Shown here: positions 52,100-59,513 of the stretch, piece after piece
Numbering within the stretch: the first letter of the stretch is position 1
Layout of the letters: each line of letters begins with the position of its first letter
Assembly: GCF_002887815.1 (NCBI RefSeq)
Contig: NZ_PDHO01000029.1
Location: forward strand, 1 to 62,349
Length of the DNA: 62,349 nucleotides
From: Mycobacterium sp. ENV421
GTDB lineage: Bacteria; Actinomycetota; Actinomycetes; Mycobacteriales; Mycobacteriaceae
Reading direction: 5' to 3'
The notes under the pieces: generated by a model
What the model saw: only the letters and a program-made list of their open reading frames with translations
Databases searched by the model: none
What the model was told of the DNA's origin: nothing
Translations under genes and position numbers: made by a program

Positions 52100-52981
52100 A
52101 TGGTGCCCGAGACGGTGGTGACCGGGGACGCCGTCGTCCTCGACGTCCAGATCGCCCAATTGCCGGTGCGGGCCGTCAGCGCACTCATCGACATCGCGAT
52201 CATCCTGGTCGGCTACATCATCGGTGTGCTGCTGTGGGCCGCCACGATCACCCAGTTCGACGAGGCACTGTCCGCCGCGATTCTGATCATCTTCACGGTG
52301 CTGGTGATGGTCGGCTATCCGGTCGTCTTCGAGACCGCCACGCGGGGAAGGACACTCGGCAAGATCGCGATGGGCCTTCGAGTAGTGTCCGACGACGGCG
52401 GCCCGGAACGCTTTCGCCAGGCCCTGTTTCGGGCATTGGCGGGTTTCGTGGAGATCTGGATGTTCATGGGCGGACCCGCGGTGATCTGCAGCCTGGTCTC
52501 ACCGCGGGGCAAACGCATCGGTGACGTCTTCGCCGGCACCGTCGTGATCAGTGAACGGGGCCCGAAGATGCCGCCCCCGCCTGCGATGCCGCCGTCGCTG
52601 GCGTGGTGGGCCGCCTCGTTGGAACTGTCCGCGCTGGGCCCCGAGCAGGCGGAGCTGGCGCGTCAATTCCTCGCTCGCGCACCTGAATTGGATCCCTACG
52701 TGCGTGACGACATGGCGTTCCGCATCGCGGTCGACGTGGTCGGCCGCATCTCGCCTCCGCCGCCACCGGGCACGCCGCCGCACTATGTGTTGGCCGCTGT
52801 GCTCGCCGAGCGGCACCGCCGCGAGTTGGCCCGGCTCCGCCCGCCGGAATTTGTCCCGCAGTATCCACCCGGGCCGCCGCCGTATCCACCCGGGCCGCCG
52901 CCGTCGTATCCGCTCCCCCCGCCGCCGGGGCCCGTGCCGTCGGCGCCCCCGCCGCCCGACGGATTCGTACCGCCCAGCTAG
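52100..52981 (+). CDS. RDD-domain membrane protein (Rv3695 type)
   Basis: The 293-residue protein has an RDD domain (QLPVRAVSALIDIAIILVG, then FETATRGRTLGKIAMGLRVV, about 18-145) with three membrane helices, a helical cytoplasmic part and a long Pro-rich tail (PPYPPGPPPSYPLPPPPG). The ATG at 52100 is chosen because the domain starts soon after. It is divergent from the SpoIIM gene with only 28 bases between starts, so the two share a very compact promoter region. Confidence 0.83.
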   Translation: MVPETVVTGDAVVLDVQIAQLPVRAVSALIDIAIILVGYIIGVLLWAATITQFDEALSAAILIIFTVLVMVGYPVVFETATRGRTLGKIAMGLRVVSDDGGPERFRQALFRALAGFVEIWMFMGGPAVICSLVSPRGKRIGDVFAGTVVISERGPKMPPPPAMPPSLAWWAASLELSALGPEQAELARQFLARAPELDPYVRDDMAFRIAVDVVGRISPPPPPGTPPHYVLAAVLAERHRRELARLRPPEFVPQYPPGPPPYPPGPPPSYPLPPPPGPVPSAPPPPDGFVPPS

Positions 52982-53439
52982 CGCAGGCGCACACCGGTCA
53001 GTATCAGCGCCGAACCCGCCAGTGCCGCGACGGTCCGCACGTGGTTCCACGTCGTCCAGGTCCGGTAGTAGTCCTGCCATGTCAACGACGCGGCCAGCCG
53101 GTCGTTCAGCGGCACGTTCACCACGATGGTCACGATGAACGGCACCAACGCCAGCACGGCCCCGGCGACCAGCCAGCCGCTGCCCGGAAGCCGCCACTGC
53201 ATCAACGCGGAGACGCCCACGAGGACGGCAACCAACGCCGACCCCACAAAGAGGGTCAAGAACGGGGCATTCGTCCCGGCCTCGGCGTTGATACCGCGCA
53301 TCGCAGTGGCGGCGTCGTCGGGACCGGTCTGGTCCAGGCCGCGCATCACGAACGTGGAGAAGGCGTAGAACACACCGCCAACTGCGGCAGCGGCGATCGC
53401 GGCGACGGTGGCGAGCACGACGACGGGAGAATTCGGCAT
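52978..53439 (-). CDS. DUF1772 (anthrone oxygenase-like) membrane protein
   Basis: The 153-residue protein has four membrane helices with the DUF1772 pattern AFSTFVMRGL, N(V)PLNDRL in the third part (VVNVPLNDRLA) and a polar WTTWNHVRT turn. Similar proteins are called anthrone oxygenases in fungi; bacterial roles are unknown. It is divergent from an AraC-type regulator by about 80 bases, which probably controls it. Confidence 0.8.
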   Translation of the reverse strand: MPNSPVVVLATVAAIAAAAVGGVFYAFSTFVMRGLDQTGPDDAATAMRGINAEAGTNAPFLTLFVGSALVAVLVGVSALMQWRLPGSGWLVAGAVLALVPFIVTIVVNVPLNDRLAASLTWQDYYRTWTTWNHVRTVAALAGSALILTGVRLR

Positions 53440-53522
53440 GGTGCCAGCAGACCAGGTGACGGTGAGACTGAGAATGGTTCAGAATGCATAATCCATACGC
53501 GTAAGTCTCTAGTCTGGGCGAT

Positions 53523-54455
53523 GTGGATGCGTTAGTGGGCCTGCTGGATGGGGTGCGCGCTCACGGCGCGTTCGTTCTGCGGATGGTGCTCGACCCGCCG
53601 TGGTCCATGCGTCTCCAGGATGAGGCCCCGCTGACGGTCATCTGCCTGACCGACGGGGACGCGGTGCTCTCCCCCGACGGCGGCGAGGCGATCGGCCTGC
53701 ATTCCGGTGACGTCGCCTTGACCCGCGGCACCAAGCACTACGTGCTCGCCGACGACATCACCACACCCGCCCAGATCGTCATCCACCCGGGTCAGCGGTG
53801 CACGACGCTGACCGGTGCTGACCTGACGTTCACGATGGCGCTGGGGCTCCGCACATGGGGCAACAGCGCAGCCGGCGCCACCCGCGCCGTCGTCGGGGCG
53901 TACGAAGGCCACAGCGCGGTGAGCGCCCGACTACTCGGCGCGCTGCCGGACGTCGCCGTGTTGCGGGCGGCCGACTGGGTCAGTCCGCTGCCGCAGGCAT
54001 TGGCCGCCGAGGCCGTTCGCGACGGCCCCGGTCAGGAAGCCTTCCTCGACCGCCTGCTCGATCTACTCCTGCTCGACTTCCTGCGAACCTGGTTCAACCG
54101 ACCGGGCAACGCCCCGACGTGGTGGGCCGCCGAGGCCGATACGCTCGTCGGTCCGGCGATCCGACTCATGTACAACGACCCGGCTCATCCATGGACGGTT
54201 GCGAATCTTGCTGCCGCGGTGGGGAGTTCACGCGCGTCATTCGCCAAGCGATTCACCGCGCTGGTCGGAGAATCCCCCATCGCGTTCCTGACCGGATGGC
54301 GGCTGGCCCTGGCCGCAGATCTGTTGAGCTCCTCCGAGCTCACCGTCGGCGCCGTCGCACGCCACGTCGGCTACGGCACACCGTTCGCGCTCAGCACCGC
54401 GTTCAAACGGGCCCATGGTGTGAGCCCCACGGCCTTCCGGGTTAGGAGAACGTAG
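53523..54455 (+). CDS. AraC-family regulator with cupin-type sensor domain
   Basis: The 310-residue regulator has an N-terminal AraC_binding_2/Cupin_6 domain (about 1-190, with LHSGDVALTRG) and two helix-turn-helix units at the C-terminus (TVANLAAAVGSSRASFAKRFTALVGESP and VARHVGYGTPFALSTAFKRAHG). It likely activates the adjacent divergent DUF1772 gene in response to a small molecule. GTG start at 53523. Its 3' end overlaps the convergent membrane gene by 14 bases. Confidence 0.85.
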   Translation: MDALVGLLDGVRAHGAFVLRMVLDPPWSMRLQDEAPLTVICLTDGDAVLSPDGGEAIGLHSGDVALTRGTKHYVLADDITTPAQIVIHPGQRCTTLTGADLTFTMALGLRTWGNSAAGATRAVVGAYEGHSAVSARLLGALPDVAVLRAADWVSPLPQALAAEAVRDGPGQEAFLDRLLDLLLLDFLRTWFNRPGNAPTWWAAEADTLVGPAIRLMYNDPAHPWTVANLAAAVGSSRASFAKRFTALVGESPIAFLTGWRLALAADLLSSSELTVGAVARHVGYGTPFALSTAFKRAHGVSPTAFRVRRT

Positions 54456-54783
54456 CGAACAGGATGGCGATGTCGACGATCAGCAGCACCCACGCGGCGA
54501 CGGGAACCACCCAGCCGCGTGGATGTTTCGCCGTGAAGATGGTGATGACGACAGCCAGGACCGCGATCACCGGCGCGCCGTAGGTGAGCAGCCCGTAGAC
54601 GAAGCCGCTCGGCTTCGGGCAATTGGGATTGCTGCACGCAGCGGTCCCCATCACCGCGCCCATGGCGAACAATTGAACAACCCCCGCGCCCACCAGGGTG
54701 GACAGCGCCAACAGCCAGTTGGTCCAGAGCCGCGCGCGCGGCGCCTTCTCGGGGTTGGTTTCGGTGGCGTTCGATGCGGTCAT
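54442..54783 (-). CDS. Small four-helix-type membrane protein, hypothetical
   Basis: The 113-residue protein has about three hydrophobic segments (LLALSTLVGAGVVQLFAMGAV, GLLTYGAPVIAVLAVVITIF, VVPVAAWVLLIVDIAIL) and a short loop with two Cys (ACSNPNCPKP) that may be oxidised outside the cell. I do not recognise a family. It overlaps the AraC regulator tail to tail. Confidence 0.65.
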   Translation of the reverse strand: MTASNATETNPEKAPRARLWTNWLLALSTLVGAGVVQLFAMGAVMGTAACSNPNCPKPSGFVYGLLTYGAPVIAVLAVVITIFTAKHPRGWVVPVAAWVLLIVDIAILFATFS

Positions 54784-54827
54784 GGACGTCGGCTACCCCA
54801 ACCGGACAACCGGCACACGTCGTGACG

Positions 54828-55985
54828 CTACGCAGCCGGCGTCGGTGGCAGTTCCCGGTGCCGTCGAGCTGCGATCACGCTGGCAATCGAGGTGACGCCG
54901 ATGGTCAGCAACGCGCCGAGCATCAACGCGGAGGGTTCGCCCGCGGTCAGCAGACCGTTCTGGGTGCCGAGAGTGGCCGCGGCGACCGGCACTCCGAGTT
55001 GAGCGGCGGCCAGCGCGGCCAGCGTCAGGGGCTGCCCGGTCAGCCGCGCGGCGCAATGCGCCAACACCGCGCCGATGCCCAGCCCGATTCCCAGCAGGAT
55101 GTAGGCCGGATGGTCGCCGAGTTCACGTACCTGCAGCGAGGCGCCTAGCCAGACGAAGAACAGCGGGCTGAACAGACCTTCGGTGATGCCGAACAGCTGG
55201 CGGGCCAGCCGCCTCGGTTCGCCCGCCGCCTTGACTGCCAGGCCCAGGGCGAACCCGGCCAACATGATCGACACGTGGGTGGTAATCGCGAGGGTGGCAA
55301 GCGCGAAGAGCACGAGCAAACTGATGCGCAACTCGAGGGCGAAGTTGTTGCGCTCGGAGAAGTGATGTAGCCGCCTGCGCCAACCTCTCCGGTCGGACAC
55401 CCAGAGTCCGAGGAACACCAGGCCGGCACAGAATGCGATGAGCAGCGCGCCGGAGGCCGCGGCCAGCGCACGGTCCGGGTCGATCACCAACGGCAGCAAC
55501 ACGATCGACGTCGCGTCTGCGATCGCGATCTGTGTGGTGACCGCCTGCACCGCGGCCCCGCCGAGGCCGAGTTGCTGGATGACCGGCAGGGCCAGTGCCG
55601 CCGACGACGACGCCATCAACACCGCATACACCGCGGCGTGGCCGGTGTGGAACGCTGCCGCCAACCCGACCGCCACGCCGGTCGCGACAGCGCCCACCAG
55701 CACCGCCCGCACGACCGCCATGGGAATCGAGGAGCGGAGGGTGGCATCGCGGATCGGCACATGCGTGCCCACCACGAACATCACCAACGCGAAGCCGATG
55801 TCGGCCAGCAGGCTGAACGTCTTGTCACCAGGGTCGACGAGGCCGAAACCCGTTCTGCCGATGAGTAATCCCACCGCCAACTCGCCGATGACGACCGGGA
55901 TCCGCAGCCGCGGAACCGACGCCAGAAGCGGGCCTGCCAAGCCGACGACCGCGACCAGCGCCAGGGTGGAGAAGCCGAAGCTCAC
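54828..55985 (-). CDS. CPA2-type cation/proton antiporter
   Basis: The 385-residue protein has 11-12 membrane helices. It starts with STLALVAVVGLAGPLLASVP and has the GELAVGLLIGRTGFG and ASSSAALALPVIQQLG motifs of KefB/GerN-type exchangers. It exchanges Na+ or K+ for H+. It lacks a C-terminal RCK/TrkA domain. I chose the GTG at 55985 because it overlaps the TGA of the 41-residue gene just upstream; other GTG codons lie 15-30 bases further up. Confidence 0.82.
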   Translation of the reverse strand: MSFGFSTLALVAVVGLAGPLLASVPRLRIPVVIGELAVGLLIGRTGFGLVDPGDKTFSLLADIGFALVMFVVGTHVPIRDATLRSSIPMAVVRAVLVGAVATGVAVGLAAAFHTGHAAVYAVLMASSSAALALPVIQQLGLGGAAVQAVTTQIAIADATSIVLLPLVIDPDRALAAASGALLIAFCAGLVFLGLWVSDRRGWRRRLHHFSERNNFALELRISLLVLFALATLAITTHVSIMLAGFALGLAVKAAGEPRRLARQLFGITEGLFSPLFFVWLGASLQVRELGDHPAYILLGIGLGIGAVLAHCAARLTGQPLTLAALAAAQLGVPVAAATLGTQNGLLTAGEPSALMLGALLTIGVTSIASVIAARRHRELPPTPAA

Positions 55986-56107
55986 GCCGCGTGCACCCAC
56001 GACACGAGCCGGCACGGGATCGCGGTGTTCTCGTCGGTGAGAGTGCTCACATAGTCTGCCGCGTCATAGTCGTGCTCTTCCGGGCCGTCCAGCCATTTCA
56101 CCACCAT
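55982..56107 (-). CDS. Small conserved hypothetical protein
   Basis: A 41-residue frame reads MVVKWLDGPEEHDYDAADYV, then STLTDENTAIPCRLVSWVHAA. The stop overlaps the antiporter start (GTGA), indicating a two-gene operon. I recall similar short WLDxPExHDY proteins in actinobacteria with no known function. The composition is clearly protein-like and not repetitive. Confidence 0.6.
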   Translation of the reverse strand: MVVKWLDGPEEHDYDAADYVSTLTDENTAIPCRLVSWVHAA

Positions 56108-56132
56108 GGTGTGCTGAGGGTACTCGCAACCC

Positions 56133-56633
56133 CTACAGGCCAAAGCGTTTCATGAGGACAGACAGCGGATCGTCAGTGTCGCGGGTACCGCGAGGTCCGG
56201 GCTGTTCCGGGGCGACGAACACATCCGGACGGGTCCACTCCCGCACCGCCCAGCGCTCAGCGATCGCCCACCGACCGTCACGGCGCTCCATGAGGTCGAC
56301 GTAGCGTGCGCCGGTGGTGAAATTCGCGCGCTGACCCGAGTCCGGCGGGCCCCAATGCGTTGCCATCACGTAGGTCTCGCTGATGGCGGTGTCGTGATCG
56401 ACGAAGTCGACGTGGTGGTTGCCGATGAAATGCATTGTTCCGGCGAGGTATTCGAGGCCCTTGCGCACCCACGAGACGTATTCGTCGACGGTTCCGTCGA
56501 AACCGGTGTGGTGGTCGATGCCGTCGTCGTGGTAGGCCTGCCGCACCAGCTCGACGTCGAGCCGATCGATGCCACGGCAATACCGGGTGACCACATCTCG
56601 GATCGCCTGGACGTCGGCCATCCGGTCAGACAC
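56133..56633 (-). CDS. SnoaL/NTF2-like protein
   Basis: The protein of about 166 residues has the NTF2 cone-fold pattern AIRDVVTRYCRGIDRLDVELVRQAYHDDGID, TGTxH-like core (AGTMHFIGNHHVDF) and RWAIAERWAVREW. Such proteins are isomerases, dehydratases or binding proteins; catalytic residues vary. The GTG at 56633 overlaps the SDR stop by 8 bases (an ATG at 56621 is also possible). With the SDR it forms a probable pathway pair, as in many steroid or aromatic catabolic clusters. Confidence 0.78.
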   Translation of the reverse strand: MSDRMADVQAIRDVVTRYCRGIDRLDVELVRQAYHDDGIDHHTGFDGTVDEYVSWVRKGLEYLAGTMHFIGNHHVDFVDHDTAISETYVMATHWGPPDSGQRANFTTGARYVDLMERRDGRWAIAERWAVREWTRPDVFVAPEQPGPRGTRDTDDPLSVLMKRFGL

Positions 56634-57375
56634 CGTAGCCGCCGTCGACGTCCAGCTTCTGGCCGGTGATGAACCGGGCTCGCGGCGAGGCCAGGAAGCA
56701 CACCGCCTCCGCGATGTCGGTGGCATCGCCGAAGCGGCCCAGCGGGGTGTTGCGCCGGGCGGCGTCGAGCGCCTTCTCGTCGAGGTCACCGTTGGCGATC
56801 AGTCGCTGCGCGTTGCCGTCGACGAGCATCCCCGGTCCGACACAGTTGGCACGCACCCCGAATCTGCCCTCCTCGGAGGCAATCCCGCGAATCAGCGCTT
56901 CGATGGCGGCCTTCGGCGCGACCGAGAGCCCGTCGCGGACCGCGAAGCGCCGGGTGGCGGCGGTGGTGACGGCCACGAGACTGCCCTGCGACGCGCGCAG
57001 GTGTGGCAGTGCGGCGGTGACGACGTTGAAGAAGCCTGCGGTGTCGGTGTTCAGCTGTCGATCGAACTGGTCGGGATCGACGGTGCTGAGGTGCCGCATC
57101 GGCACATGCGCGCCTGCGGCGTGGACGACGGTGTGTACGCCGCCCTCGCCGGCGAACGAGTCGACGACGCTGCGTACCGCTGCGGCGTCGGTGATGTCGA
57201 GCTGCTCGGCGGTCACGCCATCCCCCGCGATTTCCGCTGCCTTGCCTGCGTTGCCGAGGTAGGTGAAGACCACCCCCGACCCACGCGCGACGAGCATCTG
57301 GACGATCTCGGCGCCGATCCCGCCGGTGCCGCCGACGACGATGGCCGTGCCCGGCAGCGCGCTGAAGTCGCCCAT
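56626..57375 (-). CDS. Short-chain dehydrogenase/reductase-like, atypical active site
   Basis: The 249-residue Rossmann protein has the cofactor motif VVGGTGGIGAEI (about 13-24), HAAGAH and C-terminal LGRFGDATDIAEAVCFLASPRARFITG. The catalytic YxxxK is changed: the Lys is in SVAPKAAIEAL (about 159-169) but the residue four before it is Ser instead of Tyr. It may therefore be a different enzyme or have lost oxidoreductase activity. It overlaps the NTF2-like gene downstream. The stretch upstream of its ATG at 57375 carries the first 44-bp repeat of the island. Confidence 0.78.
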   Translation of the reverse strand: MGDFSALPGTAIVVGGTGGIGAEIVQMLVARGSGVVFTYLGNAGKAAEIAGDGVTAEQLDITDAAAVRSVVDSFAGEGGVHTVVHAAGAHVPMRHLSTVDPDQFDRQLNTDTAGFFNVVTAALPHLRASQGSLVAVTTAATRRFAVRDGLSVAPKAAIEALIRGIASEEGRFGVRANCVGPGMLVDGNAQRLIANGDLDEKALDAARRNTPLGRFGDATDIAEAVCFLASPRARFITGQKLDVDGGYGV

Positions 57376-57405
57376 GAGCTCATATCGTTGCAGGGTCGAC
57401 GCCGG

Positions 57406-57449
57406 GCAGGTGACGGAGTACCGCTACGCGGGAATCCAGTTGCCGTGGA
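57406..57449 (+). repeat. 44-bp direct repeat, left copy (att-like)
   Basis: Bases 57406-57449 are identical to 59470-59513. The repeat includes the last codons (His-Gly-Asn-Trp-Ile-Pro-Ala) and stop of the carotenoid oxygenase gene and 18 bases beyond it. It marks the left boundary of the 2-kb island. Confidence 0.88.
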
Positions 57450-57610
57450 GCTACAAACCGAATGTCGACCGGCCGTTCTTGTCAGTCGAAGTTGACGTCA
57501 ACCACCCGAGACATCGACATCCTCTACATACCACTAGGCGCTAAGTGGTCGAACCTAAAGCACGCCCGTAAACGGCGCCGCCCAATTACCTTCAGAGCAT
57601 CGTCAGACGC

Positions 57611-58099
57611 TCAATTATTCTCGACCGGCACTTCCTCGGCAGGGGAGTCAGAGGCCGGCTCGGGGTCGGACTCGAAATAGTCAAGGTTCCCAAGGATGCG
57701 ATCCCGGACCTTATTCCACACGCTCGGCGTAGGTATCCCGTCAGGACCACGAATCAGCCCGTGCGCCCTACCGACGAGAGGATCATCTGTCGGATTCTCG
57801 ATTACACCCGTCTCGGAACGAACATGACGCGCCGCGAAGCGTGCAACGCCGTGAGTGCTCCAATCTTTGCACAAATCAAAGGTTTTCAGTCCGTGACGAA
57901 CCAGCAAACCTCGAATCGAGATGGATAAGCCATCAGGCTCATCCGCAATCCTGAATGCGGCCGTGGTCGGCCGCTTCTTTCCGGTGACCGGATCCACGAC
58001 CTTGAGATGGCTTGGCTTATCCGGAACACGCCGATAGAGCTGCTCATCATCCGCGAACTGGTCATCGTCGTAGTCCCCAGCCGACCCCCGTTTAATCAC
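57611..58099 (-). CDS. Island gene 3: hypothetical protein
   Basis: The 162-residue soluble protein starts at a GTG six bases after the stop of the previous gene. Its N-terminus is acidic (GDYDDDQFADDEQLYRRVP), the middle contains VVDPVTGKKRPTTAAFRIAD, GLSISIRGLLVRHG and RFAARHVRSETGVIENP, and the tail is acidic. No family is recognised. The Gly/Arg segments with HG and RH pairs could contact nucleic acid, but that is a guess. It is the last gene of the three-gene unit; a 160-base noncoding stretch follows up to the left repeat. Confidence 0.68.
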   Translation of the reverse strand: MIKRGSAGDYDDDQFADDEQLYRRVPDKPSHLKVVDPVTGKKRPTTAAFRIADEPDGLSISIRGLLVRHGLKTFDLCKDWSTHGVARFAARHVRSETGVIENPTDDPLVGRAHGLIRGPDGIPTPSVWNKVRDRILGNLDYFESDPEPASDSPAEEVPVENN

Positions 58100-58105
58100 A
58101 TCCGG

Positions 58106-58600
58106 TCAACGAATTAGACTGCGCCACTCGGGATTACGGCGTTCCACTTCCTTCGAAAACTGGTTCAGCGAGTGTTCCAAGCCGATCAGCGGCAACTCGG
58201 TACCCTCGTCCGAATACGACTCACACGCGATGTTCCTCGCCGACCACCAATACCAGGACTGGTAGACGATGATGGTCAGTGACATCTCTTCTGCCACCCA
58301 GTAGAAGGACAGAGCGTCGTCGTCGGGTGAGATCGCTGCATCCACAGTATTGAGCTTGAACAGGAACTTGATCAGTTCCTTCCCCCGCGTAGCGATAGCT
58401 GAACTCACATAACCCTCGATGACCAGCCTGTCGATTGCCGCATATCCACGCTTAGCTGCCTCACCAGTAGGCGAAGGGGCGGTGTCAGCATCGTCCCAAT
58501 CGTGGGCGTCGACTTTCGCCTCCCATGCCCCACGGAAGGCCGCGTGACGATGCGCAGATTGACCGGAAAATGTAGACCAATCTGTATCGGCGACCGTCAT
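58106..58600 (-). CDS. Island gene 2: hypothetical helical protein
   Basis: The 164-residue protein starts at an ATG with a strong GGGAGG site seven bases upstream and overlaps gene 1 by four bases (ATGA). It contains HRHAAFRGAWEAKVDAHDW, KELIKFLFKLNTVDAAISPD and an aromatic stretch SLTIIVYQSWYWWSARNIA. No membrane helix or known domain is certain. The tight coupling suggests a complex with the TIGR04255-type protein. Function unknown. Confidence 0.72.
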   Translation of the reverse strand: MTVADTDWSTFSGQSAHRHAAFRGAWEAKVDAHDWDDADTAPSPTGEAAKRGYAAIDRLVIEGYVSSAIATRGKELIKFLFKLNTVDAAISPDDDALSFYWVAEEMSLTIIVYQSWYWWSARNIACESYSDEGTELPLIGLEHSLNQFSKEVERRNPEWRSLIR

Positions 58601-59400
58601 GATCTTGCCTCCCAATCGCTCTTCATGGTCTCACTGAAGCTGGACTCGAACGTCTGATTCTCCAGGTTGTGAGCGGCATCCAGCAACTTCCTCGCCAACT
58701 CCGTTGCGCCAACTGGCAACCTGGCCGCATCGTCAGCGGGCGCCGCCACTGCAAAGATATCGACTTCAGGGGGTTGTTCCTTACCGGCGTCCATTTGAAC
58801 ATTCACTGCGCGCTTCGTCCCGTCCACCTCGTCTTCTCGGTACACACGGAAGCCGAAGTGCACGGCATCATCGAGCATCGTTGTTGTGTTCGCTTGCCCT
58901 GACAGAAAGGTGCTCAGCCAACGCTGTCCGCCGATTCCGTCGAGGGTGTTGGTGTAGTAACACTGACATCCTTCGACCACCACTGTGCTGTCGGACGATG
59001 AGTCCACCACCCGCACAAACTCGGAAAATCGCTCAATGAGCTCGTCCGCAAGGGTTGCGTAACCCGGATATCCACTGTTCTCGACGTCGGCGTCAAACTT
59101 CCAGGTCAAGGAGAACTGATCGAACTGAAACCCCAGCGTGCGGGAAAGCGAGCTATCAGCTAACTGTGCGGCTGGCATAGGCCAAGTCAGCGCAAACAAA
59201 TCGGCGTGAGGCACCATGTCGGTTCGACGCGTTTTCGGCGCCGCCTGCTTGAACCCCGGATATGCATCCGCCCACTCGTTGCGAAGCTGGGTGATGACTC
59301 CCAAGTCGAGATCGAACGGCTTAAAGTACACGGTGAAGACGGTCAACCGCACTGGCGGACGTCCGTACTGCCTATCCCCCACCGCTGCCATGTTGCTCAT
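58597..59400 (-). CDS. Island gene 1: TIGR04255-family protein
   Basis: The protein of about 267 residues begins YGRPPVRLTVFTVYFKPFD, which matches the opening of TIGR04255 proteins (a PPV-EV-x-F strand). It ends LDAAHNLENQTFESSFSETMKSDWE, which matches their characteristic closing helix (HxxxxxxFxxxxTxxxxxxW). TIGR04255 is a sporadic bacterial family of unknown function that often appears in variable islands and beside defence genes. I chose the ATG at 59400; a GTG at 59421 and ATG at 59391 are alternatives. It heads the three-gene unit and is translationally coupled to gene 2. Confidence 0.72.
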   Translation of the reverse strand: MSNMAAVGDRQYGRPPVRLTVFTVYFKPFDLDLGVITQLRNEWADAYPGFKQAAPKTRRTDMVPHADLFALTWPMPAAQLADSSLSRTLGFQFDQFSLTWKFDADVENSGYPGYATLADELIERFSEFVRVVDSSSDSTVVVEGCQCYYTNTLDGIGGQRWLSTFLSGQANTTTMLDDAVHFGFRVYREDEVDGTKRAVNVQMDAGKEQPPEVDIFAVAAPADDAARLPVGATELARKLLDAAHNLENQTFESSFSETMKSDWEARS

Positions 59401-59469
59401 AATTGCATAAACGCACGACACACAGGGTTTGTGCCTCTACTCGTGTCTGATCTCTTGCGGGCGCAAGTC

Positions 59470-59513
59470 GCAGGTGACGGAGTACCGCTACGCGGGAATC
59501 CAGTTGCCGTGGA
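59470..59513 (+). repeat. 44-bp direct repeat, right copy (att-like)
   Basis: Identical to 57406-57449. Here it overlaps the native 3' end of the carotenoid oxygenase gene. A small perfect hairpin, CTTGCG-GG-CGCAAG, lies just to its left inside the island (about 59454-59467). Confidence 0.88.

Larger units (their letters stand above)
57450..59469. mobile_element. 2-kb three-gene island at the carotenoid oxygenase 3' end
   Basis: This 2,020-base segment lies between two 44-bp direct repeats. It has visibly lower GC than the neighbours and contains three minus-strand genes, with no recombinase, transposase or phage gene. The insertion point is the 3' end of the carotenoid oxygenase gene, whose C-terminus, including an iron-ligand His, is rebuilt by the repeat. 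This is the standard layout of site-specific integration by a tyrosine or serine recombinase acting in trans. A duplication of a short region followed by insertion is less likely. Confidence 0.75.

Noticed and set aside
57450..59469. Prophage remnant
   Set aside because: No phage structural, lysis or replication gene is visible; the segment is only three small unknown genes between repeats.
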